Below are positions 25,580 to 33,232 of a stretch of DNA of 49,865 nucleotides, piece after piece; the stretch's first letter is position 1, and every line of letters begins with the position of its first letter. The stretch is taken from contig JAJHSH010000014.1 in assembly GCA_022683945.1 (NCBI GenBank), positions 1 through 49,865 on the forward strand, read 5' to 3'. Origin of the DNA: Candidatus Acetothermia bacterium (GTDB taxonomy: Bacteria; Bipolaricaulota; Bipolaricaulia; RBG-16-55-9; DRXL01). The position numbers and the translations under genes are program-made. The notes beneath the pieces are model-generated. The model was not told the origin of the DNA. It did no database searches and was given only the letters and a program-made list of their open reading frames with translations.

Positions 25580-25721
25580 GGGGCTTGGGACGCCGAGTGC
25601 CTAAGCTACGAATCTAGCGGGAAGCGCACGGGTTTTGCCTCTCTGGGGGTTTGCCCGACCTCCTCCCCAACGAGAGGATTTTTCCCGACGCTTCTTCTAA
25701 AGTACGTCGGAGCCAAGCCCC
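25580..25721. repeat. large inverted repeat, copy 2
   Basis: The arms GGGGCTTGG (25580-25588) and CCAAGCCCC (25713-25721) enclose an inner stem CCTCTC/GAGAGG with GGGTTTTGCC and GGATTTTTCCC on its flanks, as at 3141-3248. It lies just before the secreted-protein gene. Confidence 0.5.
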
Positions 25722-25786
25722 TCCTTCCCCTCCCCAGCGCGACGGCTATTGACGAGCTCATGACAAAGGCTTATCATAAAGAACGG

Positions 25787-26665
25787 ATGGCTCGACTTCG
25801 GTGTTGGCTTTGCGGGGTTTTGGGTATCGGCGCAATAGTGAGTCTCTCGTTTGCGTCCGTGGCACAAGGCTGCTCGATCAGTGAGAGCGCCGCGGGGCTC
25901 TGCGCCGATGGCTTGCTCTTTCAGTGGAGCATCGGAACAGAAGAGAGAGCGCCTGTGCTGACCGTGGCGCGGCTCGAGCCGCCGCGCATCTCTGTGCCCG
26001 ATCTTCCAGACTTGCATCTGGCGCAGCTCCTACGCTCCGATCGCACCGACGAAGAAGTAGAAGCCCCGTCGCTGCTGTGGGAGTTCGGCACCGTAGGAGA
26101 ACTCGAAGCGCGCCTGCAAGATCTCGACGAGTTAATACGCACACTTCTCGAAGATTTTTTCAGAGAGCAAGGAACCCGCTCGCTGCGCGAGCTGACGGTG
26201 ATCTTTAATTTAGACGGCCCCACGTTGCTGCCTCTGCCTACCCAGTTAGAAGGGCGAAGCTCTCTCCGGCTCGATGAGCGCTGGCGGCTCTTACTCAATC
26301 GTGCTACGGTGACGCTGCGCACGGAGTTAGGTCCCGGACAGTTACTGGGCGAGATCGAATTAGATCCCCAGACCCTGCAAGTCAGTAAAGAGAAGATCGC
26401 GCTCGAAGTCTCCTTGGGGGCGACGGCGCTCTCTGGGGTCACTACTTTCGAGCGTGGCCTAGGATTGACTCATCAGATCTATACGATCCGCGCTCAAGTG
26501 GGCGGTGTGCAACTGACGGGGCAGGCGACGTTCAGTCCGGCTTTCCAAGAATTTAAGATCGGGGCGAGCATCGCCGGGCTGGCGCTCACCGGAAGCTCGG
26601 TGATCGGCCCCGGCGGGATCACCACGCAGAGTCTCTTTATTGAGATCCCCATTAAGGGACGCTAG
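25787..26665 (+). CDS. uncharacterised secreted protein with repeated LTG segments
   Basis: I do not recognise this protein. The N-terminus has an uncharged segment ending in SFASVAQG, a likely Sec signal peptide. A helical charged part follows (ELEARLQDLDELIRTLLEDF). The last 110 residues are strand-like and show a loose repeat: ALSGVTTF, VQLTGQATFS and LALTGSSVIG, each after a run of hydrophobic/Gly residues. This suggests a beta-rich surface or periplasmic protein. I chose the ATG at 25787; one at 25760 is possible, and the longer open frame to 25466 runs through an inverted repeat. It converges on NAD kinase with a 4-bp overlap. Confidence 0.65.
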   Translation: MARLRCWLCGVLGIGAIVSLSFASVAQGCSISESAAGLCADGLLFQWSIGTEERAPVLTVARLEPPRISVPDLPDLHLAQLLRSDRTDEEVEAPSLLWEFGTVGELEARLQDLDELIRTLLEDFFREQGTRSLRELTVIFNLDGPTLLPLPTQLEGRSSLRLDERWRLLLNRATVTLRTELGPGQLLGEIELDPQTLQVSKEKIALEVSLGATALSGVTTFERGLGLTHQIYTIRAQVGGVQLTGQATFSPAFQEFKIGASIAGLALTGSSVIGPGGITTQSLFIEIPIKGR

Positions 26666-27471
26666 CGTCCCCAATTTAATGCTCTCAGAGGCGCGAGAAA
26701 ATCCGTATCGAAGACAACGAGCCGTGTGTACTGAGAAGCTCTGCGCATAACCAACGTAGCGTTGCCGGCTAAATCTCCAACGAGATCGCCATCGGTCAAG
26801 ATTTGCGCAGGGCGTCGGGCGACCGCACGCAAGGAGTGATCGGCAGAGAAGATCAGGGGTCGCACGCCCAAACGATGAGCGCAGAGAGGCGTGATGAGCA
26901 GGGCTTCCATCGTTGGTTCTATAATAGGACCTCCAGCCGAGAGCGCATAAGCCGTCGAGCCCGTCGGCGTGGCGATCAAAACCCCGTCACCCGAATAGCT
27001 CGCGATCGGCTTTTCGTTCAGAAAGAGCTCGATCTCCGTATGGGCGTTGGCTTGCGCGTGTACGATGGCGATCTCATTGAGGGCGCTGGGGAGGGGCAGT
27101 TCGTGAACGGCCCCTACGGCTTCCAAGCGCAGGCGCTTTTGAATATACGGCTCTTCAGAGAGCAAGCGCGTGAGAGCCCTCTCTAAGTGGGCTTCAGAAA
27201 CCGACGTCAAGAAGCCCAAGCCGCCCAGATTGACCCCCAAGACAGGGCAATCGTCTTCAAGAGCGCAGCGGGCCCCTTTGAGCAGCGTGCCATCGCCTCC
27301 TAAAGTCAGTACAAGATCGAAGTCTCTCTCTAAGAGCGGGCTGTGATCAATGCCTGCACGGACGACGATCACGATGTTATGAGCTTCACCCCAAGCGCGC
27401 AGACGCTCCATTACGGACTCGCTTTGGGGCTTGCTGAAGTTGGCGATCGCTAAAATTTTTCTGAGCTTCAC
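26662..27471 (-). CDS. nadK: NAD kinase
   Basis: A 269-residue ATP-NAD kinase that makes NADP. The catalytic GGDGTLL motif is near residue 58, followed by GVNLGGLGFL, LNEIAI near 137, and YSGDGVLIATPTGSTAYALS near 164. Length and motif order are typical. It stands alone on the minus strand and meets the secreted-protein gene tail to tail. Confidence 0.96.
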   Translation of the reverse strand: MKLRKILAIANFSKPQSESVMERLRAWGEAHNIVIVVRAGIDHSPLLERDFDLVLTLGGDGTLLKGARCALEDDCPVLGVNLGGLGFLTSVSEAHLERALTRLLSEEPYIQKRLRLEAVGAVHELPLPSALNEIAIVHAQANAHTEIELFLNEKPIASYSGDGVLIATPTGSTAYALSAGGPIIEPTMEALLITPLCAHRLGVRPLIFSADHSLRAVARRPAQILTDGDLVGDLAGNATLVMRRASQYTRLVVFDTDFLAPLRALNWGR

Positions 27472-27515
27472 AGTCTCATTCTAAGAGGGCCAGAGAGAGC
27501 TGTCAACAATAGGGG

Positions 27516-28298
27516 TCAGCCGTGGGAGAGGTGCTGCCATTTGCAGATCCAGCGCTCGAGGATATCTATGAGAATATAAAAGAGAAGACCCAGCAATCCC
27601 ATCGCTAAGATGCCCGCAAACATAGAGTCATAAGCTAAGAGCCGCCACTGGCGCGCGATGTACATCCAGAGCCCGTATTGCGCTGCAAACGCTTCGGTCA
27701 GCGCCAGCGCCATAATGGCCATGCCCACGGAGATGCGCAGCGTGGAGAGGATCGCGGGCAGACTCGCCGGGATCACTACGTGTTTATAGATCTGCCACTT
27801 GTTCACCCCCGTGCTCGCGACGGAGAGTATATGGCTCTTGGAGATGGCCTTCGCAGCATCGCGAGCCGAGATCAGGATCTGAAAGACGAGAATGAGCGTG
27901 ATCAAGCCGATCTTGGGCGCGTCATAGATGCCCAAAAAGACAAACAATAGAGGCAGAAAGACGACTTTGGGGATGGGGTAGCTCAGATAGATGGACGGAC
28001 TGAAGATCTGGTCTAATTTTCGTTCGTGGCCGATGACCAACCCCAAGGGCACGGCGATGACCAAAGCCAACAAGATTCCCGCCAGCACGCGATAGCCGCT
28101 GGCGAAGAAGTGCTGCGCGAGCGCCACCCAGTCTTCGATCAGAATCTGGAGAGCTTTTTCCGGCGAGGGGAGCGCAAAGGCTTTGAACGGCTCGTCGGCA
28201 AAGATCATCTGAATCAGCCAACTGCCCGTCCACCACAGGCCAAAGAAGAGCACGATCCCCAAGAGATACCCAAACAGATACGGATGTCGTTCTCTCAT
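27516..28298 (-). CDS. ABC importer permease (SsuC/TauC-like)
   Basis: A 260-residue inner-membrane permease with about six hydrophobic helices. The BPD-type EAA loop reads SVASTGVNKWQIYKHVVIPASLPAILS around residues 160-187 and contacts the ATPase. Family members import sulfonates, taurine, nitrate or pyrimidine/thiamine precursors. It follows the ATPase gene by 2 bp. The substrate cannot be told from the sequence. Confidence 0.9.
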   Translation of the reverse strand: MRERHPYLFGYLLGIVLFFGLWWTGSWLIQMIFADEPFKAFALPSPEKALQILIEDWVALAQHFFASGYRVLAGILLALVIAVPLGLVIGHERKLDQIFSPSIYLSYPIPKVVFLPLLFVFLGIYDAPKIGLITLILVFQILISARDAAKAISKSHILSVASTGVNKWQIYKHVVIPASLPAILSTLRISVGMAIMALALTEAFAAQYGLWMYIARQWRLLAYDSMFAGILAMGLLGLLFYILIDILERWICKWQHLSHG

Positions 28299-28300
28299 CT

Positions 28301-29440
28301 CTACGGGCGAGCACCTCCTTTGACTGCTTCGAGCGCTTGTCGGACTTCGCGGACTTTGTCATAAAACTCAGGGCTGGTGCGCGAGCTGCCCACGCACGTA
28401 TTAGCAATAATCGCTTTAATCTTAGCAGGTTTATCTGTCAAGATAATAATGCGCTCTCCGAGAAAGACAGCTTCTTGGAGGTCGTGCGTTACGATAATTT
28501 GAGTGAATTTTCGTTCCTGCCAGAGTTGCAAGAGCAGCTCTTGGATGCGCTCACGGGTGAAGGCGTCGAGCGAAGCTAGGGGCTCGTCCATGAGTAAAGC
28601 TTTAGGATGGATAGAGAGCGCTCGCGCGAGCGCGACGCGCTGGCGCTCGCCTCCGGAGAGATGCAAGGGATAGCGATCATAAAGTCCCTGTAGCCCTAAT
28701 TTGTCCAACAACGGCTTGACTTGCAAGATCTGTTGCTCGATGAGTTCATTGGCCTGTGCGATCTGGCGCGGCATCGTAAAGAGATCGTAGAACCAACGCG
28801 CGAGGAGCCCGATCGTCAAGGGCACGAGCGTGGGTAATAACCCCCAACGGCGCCAATCCCCCCAGAGCAGCTCGTCCCAGGGAGCCTGGGGGCGGAGCGC
28901 TAACGCCTTTTGGATCTCGCTTCCATAGAATCCAGCGTTGATCGTCCAGAGCGCCAGCGCAAAGAGATAGATCGCCGCCGAGAAGGGTCTTTCGAGATAG
29001 AAGCGCTGTCCGGCGGCCCACAGGCCCGTCAGCACGAGTAATAGATAGCCGAGCCAAACGGACTTTTTGCGCTTTTGCAGTTCGCGGGCGATCTCTTGGG
29101 GAGGCGCTTGGCTCTCGAGCGTCGTCGGCCTCCCACCCAGATCGAGCGCCAAGCTGGCGTTCTTCCAGACGGTCTTCCAGGGGAGAAGTCCCAAATCTTG
29201 CAAGATAATAGCGACGTCGCGGCGCGGGCCGACCACCGGGTCGGAGTCGAGCAAGACTTGGCCGGCCGTAGGGGAAGCAAGCCCACAGATCATATAGAGC
29301 AAGCTGGTCTTGCCGCACCCGGAAGGCCCCAGTAAAACAATGCTCTCCCCGGAAGCAATCTCTAAGTCAATTTGCTCGATGACCGGAACGATCTGGCGGT
29401 CATTGCGATAGTCCAAGCGCAGACCGTCAAGTTTAATCAT
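28301..29440 (-). CDS. ABC importer ATPase with an inserted membrane (TM2-like) domain
   Basis: The nucleotide-binding domain has all core motifs: Walker A GPSGCGKT (38-45), Q-loop Gln81, signature LSGGE (261-265), Walker B ALLMDEP (281-287) and His319 in VTHD. At 379 residues it is about 120 longer than SsuB/TauB-type ATPases. The extra part, residues about 120-232 between the Q-loop and the signature, holds three hydrophobic segments, near 128-142, 153-170 and 199-223. GQRFYLERPFSAAIYLF and WFYDLFTMP in it recall the TM2 domain. The frame is continuous, so the ATPase is apparently anchored in the membrane through its helical subdomain. It sits between permease and binding-protein genes. Confidence 0.88.
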   Translation of the reverse strand: MIKLDGLRLDYRNDRQIVPVIEQIDLEIASGESIVLLGPSGCGKTSLLYMICGLASPTAGQVLLDSDPVVGPRRDVAIILQDLGLLPWKTVWKNASLALDLGGRPTTLESQAPPQEIARELQKRKKSVWLGYLLLVLTGLWAAGQRFYLERPFSAAIYLFALALWTINAGFYGSEIQKALALRPQAPWDELLWGDWRRWGLLPTLVPLTIGLLARWFYDLFTMPRQIAQANELIEQQILQVKPLLDKLGLQGLYDRYPLHLSGGERQRVALARALSIHPKALLMDEPLASLDAFTRERIQELLLQLWQERKFTQIIVTHDLQEAVFLGERIIILTDKPAKIKAIIANTCVGSSRTSPEFYDKVREVRQALEAVKGGARP

Positions 29441-29445
29441 TTTTG

Positions 29446-29491
29446 CCCTCTCCCTCCCAGGGATAGTGAAGTGATAGGGATAGGGTGAGGG
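29446..29491. repeat. palindromic repeat between ABC genes
   Basis: CCCTCTCCCTCCCAGGGATAG and then AGGGATAGGGTGAGGGTC form an imperfect palindrome related to those at 4800-4852 and 17404-17450. It fills the whole spacer between the binding-protein and ATPase genes. Confidence 0.55.
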
Positions 29492-30592
29492 TCAAGACCC
29501 CAGATAGCGAAAATCTACGGAAGCTTCAAAAGCAATGCGCTCACGGATATAGCGCTTCCCCAATGCCCATTCGACTTGGGCGTCGAACTCTTCTTTTTTC
29601 AAGGCTCTGGGCGCCGGGAAGTGGGGAATTCTTAGTTTTTCTTGCCAGCCTGCAGGGAACTGCAACTCTTGGCCCTTTAAGTCGGGGAAGCAAATATCTA
29701 TGGCGGCTCTGATCAGCGTAGTGATAATAAAGTCGCGTGAGCTGGTGTTCAGCGTGTTGATCGATTCGCGCAGGGCCGCGAAAAATCTGTTGATCTGAGC
29801 GCCGCGCTCGTCGAGGACGGCTCTGCGAAAGAGAATGACGCTGGGCGGAGTACGCACCGACTGATAGTCGGCGAGGGCGATCATCCCCATCTGATTGGCC
29901 TCGGCGGTGATCTCGGTGAGCGTCGCATGTGGTTCGGGGAGGACGCCAACGGGGACGCCCGGCGAACCGGCCCCTAAAAACTGCGCAATCTGTTGAATAC
30001 GATCATAATCTTCTATGCCGGTGTAGTAGCGATCGAGATCGCCTGAGCGCACGCCCTTGGCGAGCAATAACTGATCGGTCATATACTCCATATCCGACGG
30101 TTGGATGAGCGCGATCTGTCGCCTGGGCCCGGCTTTGATCACGTCATCGAGCGTTTTGTAATTGCTGAATCTGTGAGTCAAAAGAGCAACGGTGCGCACG
30201 ATATTGTTCCCGCTGCGCGGGTTGGGGGCGGGCTCGAAGAGGGTGCTCACGATGGCTGAGGGTACCCGTCGCCCCAGAAGCACCAAGGCGCTGATAAGAT
30301 CTACGGCGAGCGCGTCGAGCTGGCCGCCGCTGAAGGCCGCATTGCGCTCCAGAGTGTTGCCGCCGCAGACGAGTTCAACGGGGATGCCGTGCTTGGTAAA
30401 AAGATTACGATCGAGCGCAAAAGCGAGCGTCACGACGTCTTGGGCGGGCATGAGGCTGAGCCTGAGGGGACGCGTCTGAGTTTGTCGCCCCTGAGTTCTC
30501 AGCGTTGTTCCGAGCCAGATGCTACTGAGCCCCAGCCCGGCGAATTTGATAAAGCCTCGTCGGTTTAGTCTTGGTGATAGAATACGAACCAC
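29492..30592 (-). CDS. ABC importer substrate-binding protein (NMT1/SsuA-like), Tat-type signal
   Basis: A 366-residue periplasmic binding protein of the NMT1/SsuA type. The N-terminus reads LNRRGFIKFAGLGLSS, a twin-arginine signal, which suggests export in folded form. The mature part begins LRLSLMPAQDVVTLAFALD, the usual first strand and helix of these proteins. It is the first gene of a three-gene importer, with the ATPase and permease downstream on the same strand. The ligand is unknown; members of this fold bind sulfonates, nitrate or pyrimidine compounds. Confidence 0.83.
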   Translation of the reverse strand: MVRILSPRLNRRGFIKFAGLGLSSIWLGTTLRTQGRQTQTRPLRLSLMPAQDVVTLAFALDRNLFTKHGIPVELVCGGNTLERNAAFSGGQLDALAVDLISALVLLGRRVPSAIVSTLFEPAPNPRSGNNIVRTVALLTHRFSNYKTLDDVIKAGPRRQIALIQPSDMEYMTDQLLLAKGVRSGDLDRYYTGIEDYDRIQQIAQFLGAGSPGVPVGVLPEPHATLTEITAEANQMGMIALADYQSVRTPPSVILFRRAVLDERGAQINRFFAALRESINTLNTSSRDFIITTLIRAAIDICFPDLKGQELQFPAGWQEKLRIPHFPAPRALKKEEFDAQVEWALGKRYIRERIAFEASVDFRYLGS

Positions 30593-30644
30593 CCCTCGTT
30601 GAAAATTTAGGCCCCTATTATACTAAGTCGGTCTCGGCCTTTCA

Positions 30645-30730
30645 TCTTTCGTGCTGCTCGGCGGCTGAAGCCGCGAGCGGAGACTCTCAGCCCGCGCCAG
30701 CGGGCTTTGTAGGGGCCGGGCGACTCAAAG
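30645..30730. repeat. REP-like hairpin array, copy 3 (no MITE)
   Basis: This unit has CTTTCGTGCTGCTCGGCGGC, GGCTGAAGCC, GGAGACTCTCAGCCCGCGCC and GGGCCGGGCGACTCAAAG in the same order as the array at 4157-4453 but shorter. CGGTCT and AGACCG arms flank it. No MITE is inserted. Confidence 0.7.
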
Positions 30731-30799
30731 ACCGATCCCATCGGCGTTTTCTCGCCGAGAGATTGACAGCGATCCCCAAGACAGGCTAAACTAGAAGTC

Positions 30800-32191
30800 G
30801 TGAGGCTCACGTTTCACGGTGCGGCCAAGACCGTCACAGGCTCTTGTGCTCTCTTACAGATCGGCAAGCTGCATATCTTGGTCGACTGTGGACTCTATCA
30901 GGGGGCCGAAGAGAGCCGCAACAGACTGCCTTTTGGATTCCCCCCGCGACAGATAGATTATCTATTGCTGACGCACGCCCATCTTGATCACTGTGGGCTG
31001 ATCCCCCGTCTCGTCCGAGAAGGGTTCACCGGGGAGATCATCAGCACCGAGCCGACGCGCGACCTGACACGCTTATTATTATTAGATAGCGCACAGCTTC
31101 AAGAAGAAGAGAGCGACGTGCTCAATCGCAAAGAGCGGCGCCGCGAAGGAGCGGAGATCGTCAAACCCCTCTATGATATAGAAGACGCGCTGGCGGCCAT
31201 GGGGCAGTTCGCTAAGCCTGTCGTCTATAACAAAGCTATAAATCTAACGAAGGGCGTGACGATAGAGTTCCGCGACGCTGGGCATATTTTAGGAGCAGCG
31301 TATTTGCAGCTCAGAGTTACAGAGGGGCGTCAGAAGCCCAAAAGACTGCTCTTCTCCGGGGACATCGGCAACCGAGAGAAGCTGCTCATCCCCGATCCCG
31401 TCGAGCCCGGCCCCGCCGATATCGTCATCTTAGAAGCGACCTATGGCGACCGGGAGCACCGCTCGATGCGCGAGACGATCAGCGAACTCAAACAAGCGAT
31501 CGTGATGACCTTTGCGCGCGGCGGCAACGTCCTGCTGCCGAGTTTGGCTCTGGAGAGAACGCAAGAATTGCTCGCCGTGCTCTTTCAGCTCTATCGTCGT
31601 CATGAGCTGCCCCCCTGTCAGATCTTCTTAGACAGCCCGCTAGCTATTTCCGTCACACGCACCTTCAGGCGATACGGGGAGTATCTCAAGCCCGACGAAG
31701 CACGTCATTTGCTCCATAGCCCCAACCCCTTTGATTTTCCCGCCTTGCGTTTTGTGCGTTCGCCCGAACAGTCGCGCGCGATTAATGCCATTCAGAGCCA
31801 TGCGATTATTATCGCCGGGGGCGGCATGTGCAACGGCGGGCGGATCTTGCACCATCTGAAGCATCAGCTCTGGCGGCCGGAGTGCAGTCTGGTCTTCACG
31901 GGCTTCCAGGCCGAGGGGACGCTCGGCCGAAGATTGATCGAGGGCGCACGAACGGTGCGCATCTTCGGGGAAGAGATTGCCGTCCGGGCCCAGTTGTGGA
32001 CGATCAACGGTTTTTCGGCTCATGCCGACCGCGCGGGGCTGCTGCGCTTTCTCGGCTCTACGCAAAAGCCCAAGAAGATCTATCTGGTGCACGGAGAGAT
32101 GCGTTCGCTGGTGGGTTTGCGCAGCGCTATTGGGGAGAAGGCCAAAGTAACAGCCGAGATCGCCGACTGGAAGCAAGCAATAGAATTGTAA
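30800..32191 (+). CDS. metallo-beta-lactamase/beta-CASP RNA-processing nuclease
   Basis: A 463-residue protein of the YSH1/CPSF73-like branch. The metal motif THAHLDHCG is near residue 55 and FSGDIGNRE near 187; beta-CASP motifs lie farther on, ending with GFSAHADRAG near 405 and YLVHGEMRS near 433. Such enzymes cleave or degrade RNA in bacteria. The GTG at 30800 gives the usual family start RLTFHGAAKTVTGSC. Unusually for RNases J it lacks a long C-terminal domain. It is followed by the riboswitch-controlled regulator gene. Confidence 0.92.
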   Translation: MRLTFHGAAKTVTGSCALLQIGKLHILVDCGLYQGAEESRNRLPFGFPPRQIDYLLLTHAHLDHCGLIPRLVREGFTGEIISTEPTRDLTRLLLLDSAQLQEEESDVLNRKERRREGAEIVKPLYDIEDALAAMGQFAKPVVYNKAINLTKGVTIEFRDAGHILGAAYLQLRVTEGRQKPKRLLFSGDIGNREKLLIPDPVEPGPADIVILEATYGDREHRSMRETISELKQAIVMTFARGGNVLLPSLALERTQELLAVLFQLYRRHELPPCQIFLDSPLAISVTRTFRRYGEYLKPDEARHLLHSPNPFDFPALRFVRSPEQSRAINAIQSHAIIIAGGGMCNGGRILHHLKHQLWRPECSLVFTGFQAEGTLGRRLIEGARTVRIFGEEIAVRAQLWTINGFSAHADRAGLLRFLGSTQKPKKIYLVHGEMRSLVGLRSAIGEKAKVTAEIADWKQAIEL

Positions 32192-32244
32192 AAATCTGCT
32201 GGAAGCACAGAGAACGCTTTCTCTCTAGAGATTCGACAGCAGCC

Positions 32245-32273
32245 TTGACCCAAAAAAGCGATTATGCTAATAT
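32245..32273 (+). promoter_or_regulatory. promoter of the Crp/Fnr-type gene
   Basis: TTGACC (32245-32250), exactly 17 bp, then TAATAT (32268-32273). It lies directly before the riboswitch leader, so transcription would begin near 32280. The -10 box is embedded in a perfect palindrome. Confidence 0.75.
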
Positions 32274-32280
32274 TAGCATA
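32263..32280. promoter_or_regulatory. perfect 18-bp palindrome over the -10 box, probable operator
   Basis: TATGCTAATATTAGCATA is its own reverse complement and covers the -10 element and likely start site. A dimeric regulator bound here would block RNA polymerase. It is not the consensus of E. coli FNR or CRP. Autoregulation by the downstream Crp/Fnr protein is an inference. Confidence 0.55.
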
Positions 32281-32300
32281 GCTCTAAGACTAAGAGATAA

Positions 32301-32396
32301 TCTCTGAAAAAGGCAAACCCTGTCGAAAGGAAGGGGGCGCAAAGCCACGGGCCCCTGTCTCTCAGCCCAAGAGACGAGGCAGCCGGCTGCCAGAGA
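32301..32396 (+). promoter_or_regulatory. cyclic-di-GMP-I (GEMM-I) riboswitch
   Basis: The leader contains the conserved GEMM-I core: GGCAAACC, a GAAA tetraloop hairpin, CGCAAAGCCACGGGCC, a variable hairpin (GTCTCT/AGAGAC, 32357-32375), and GGCAGCCGGCTGCC. The closing stem is TCTCTG (32301-32306) with CAGAGA (32391-32396). Its 3' strand includes the first base of the ATG and what little there is of a ribosome-binding site. Ligand binding stabilises this stem in the family, so cyclic-di-GMP probably turns translation off. No separate terminator stem is visible. Confidence 0.9.
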
Positions 32397-33097
32397 TGGA
32401 GAAGCTATCTTGTGTCAAGTGCCGTCCGCCTTGCCCGTTGGCTGATCTCCCCTCTCAAGAGGTGCGAGCGTGGGGAAGATCAATACGATCAGTCTTTTTC
32501 CCTCCTCCGCAGGCGATCTTCGAGCAAGGGGACTCTCAGAGCGGCTGCTACTTCCTCTGTGAAGGAGTAGCCATACTGTCGAGTCGGACGGCCGACGGGC
32601 GACGGCTGGTGATTGGGATAGGTGGGCCGGGAGATCTTGTTGGGGTAGGGAGTTTTCTTGGGCAGGTGCGCCACGAGTTGAGCGCCCATGCGCTCGCGGA
32701 AGTTCGGGCGCAGTATCTGGCGCGAGCCGTGTGTGAGCGCCTAGTGCAGGAGCCTTCGCTTCTTTCAAGCCGACTGCTAATGGCTCTGGCAAGGCAGGTG
32801 AAGTCGCTGCGGATGCACTCTCCGCTGGTGGCGGCGGGGTCTGGGGTGCGGGGGCGATTAGCAGCGTTGCTGCTACAGTTGGGAGAGCGGTTTGGGCGGA
32901 AGCTCAATGCGGGAGGGCTGCGCATCGAGCTGCAGCTCAGTTGTGAGTTGTTGGGCCAGATGCTCGACAGCCATCGCGCGACGGTGAACAAAGAGCTGAT
33001 TGAGCTTGAGCAGCGTGGGCTGACTGAGAGAGTTTCGAGACAGATCGTCATTCTGGACGAAGCAGGCTTGAGGAAGTTGGCCGAAAACGTCTGCTGA
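32396..33097 (+). CDS. Crp/Fnr-family transcription regulator
   Basis: A 233-residue regulator. An N-terminal cysteine cluster (Cys6, Cys9, Cys13 in SCVKCRPPCPL) precedes a cyclic-nucleotide-type beta-barrel with FFPPPQAIFEQGD and IGGPGDLVGVGSFLG, and a C-terminal winged helix with LGQMLDSHRATVNKELIEL. The cysteine cluster is reminiscent of the Fe-S sites of FNR (spacing 2 and 5 in E. coli, 2 and 3 here) but is not identical, and a fourth ligand is not certain. It is transcribed behind a cyclic-di-GMP-I riboswitch with its own operator-like palindrome, which links redox or nutrient sensing to second-messenger signalling. Targets may include the lipoprotein genes downstream. Confidence 0.9.
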   Translation: MEKLSCVKCRPPCPLADLPSQEVRAWGRSIRSVFFPPPQAIFEQGDSQSGCYFLCEGVAILSSRTADGRRLVIGIGGPGDLVGVGSFLGQVRHELSAHALAEVRAQYLARAVCERLVQEPSLLSSRLLMALARQVKSLRMHSPLVAAGSGVRGRLAALLLQLGERFGRKLNAGGLRIELQLSCELLGQMLDSHRATVNKELIELEQRGLTERVSRQIVILDEAGLRKLAENVC

Positions 33098-33126
33098 TAA
33101 GGTGTTGCGAAAAAGTGTCGCCAAGC

Positions 33127-33143
33127 CGACAGTCGAACTGTCG
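33127..33143. other. short hairpin after the Crp/Fnr gene
   Basis: CGACAGT and ACTGTCG are exact reverse complements around a CGA loop, 30 bp past the regulator stop. There is no T-run, so it is not a standard terminator. It could be an operator for the protease gene downstream; a weak -10 (TATTAT at 33176-33181) lies between. Confidence 0.3.
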
Positions 33144-33232
33144 CCTAGACGATAGTCGGGCTCTGCGGGACAGTGTATTATGGTTAGGGTGTTCAAAAAA
33201 CAAAAGGGAACGCTGTTTTTAAGGAGGTCAAG

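Noticed and set aside
33127..33143. Rho-independent terminator of the Crp/Fnr gene
   Set aside because: A hairpin is present but no T-run follows.
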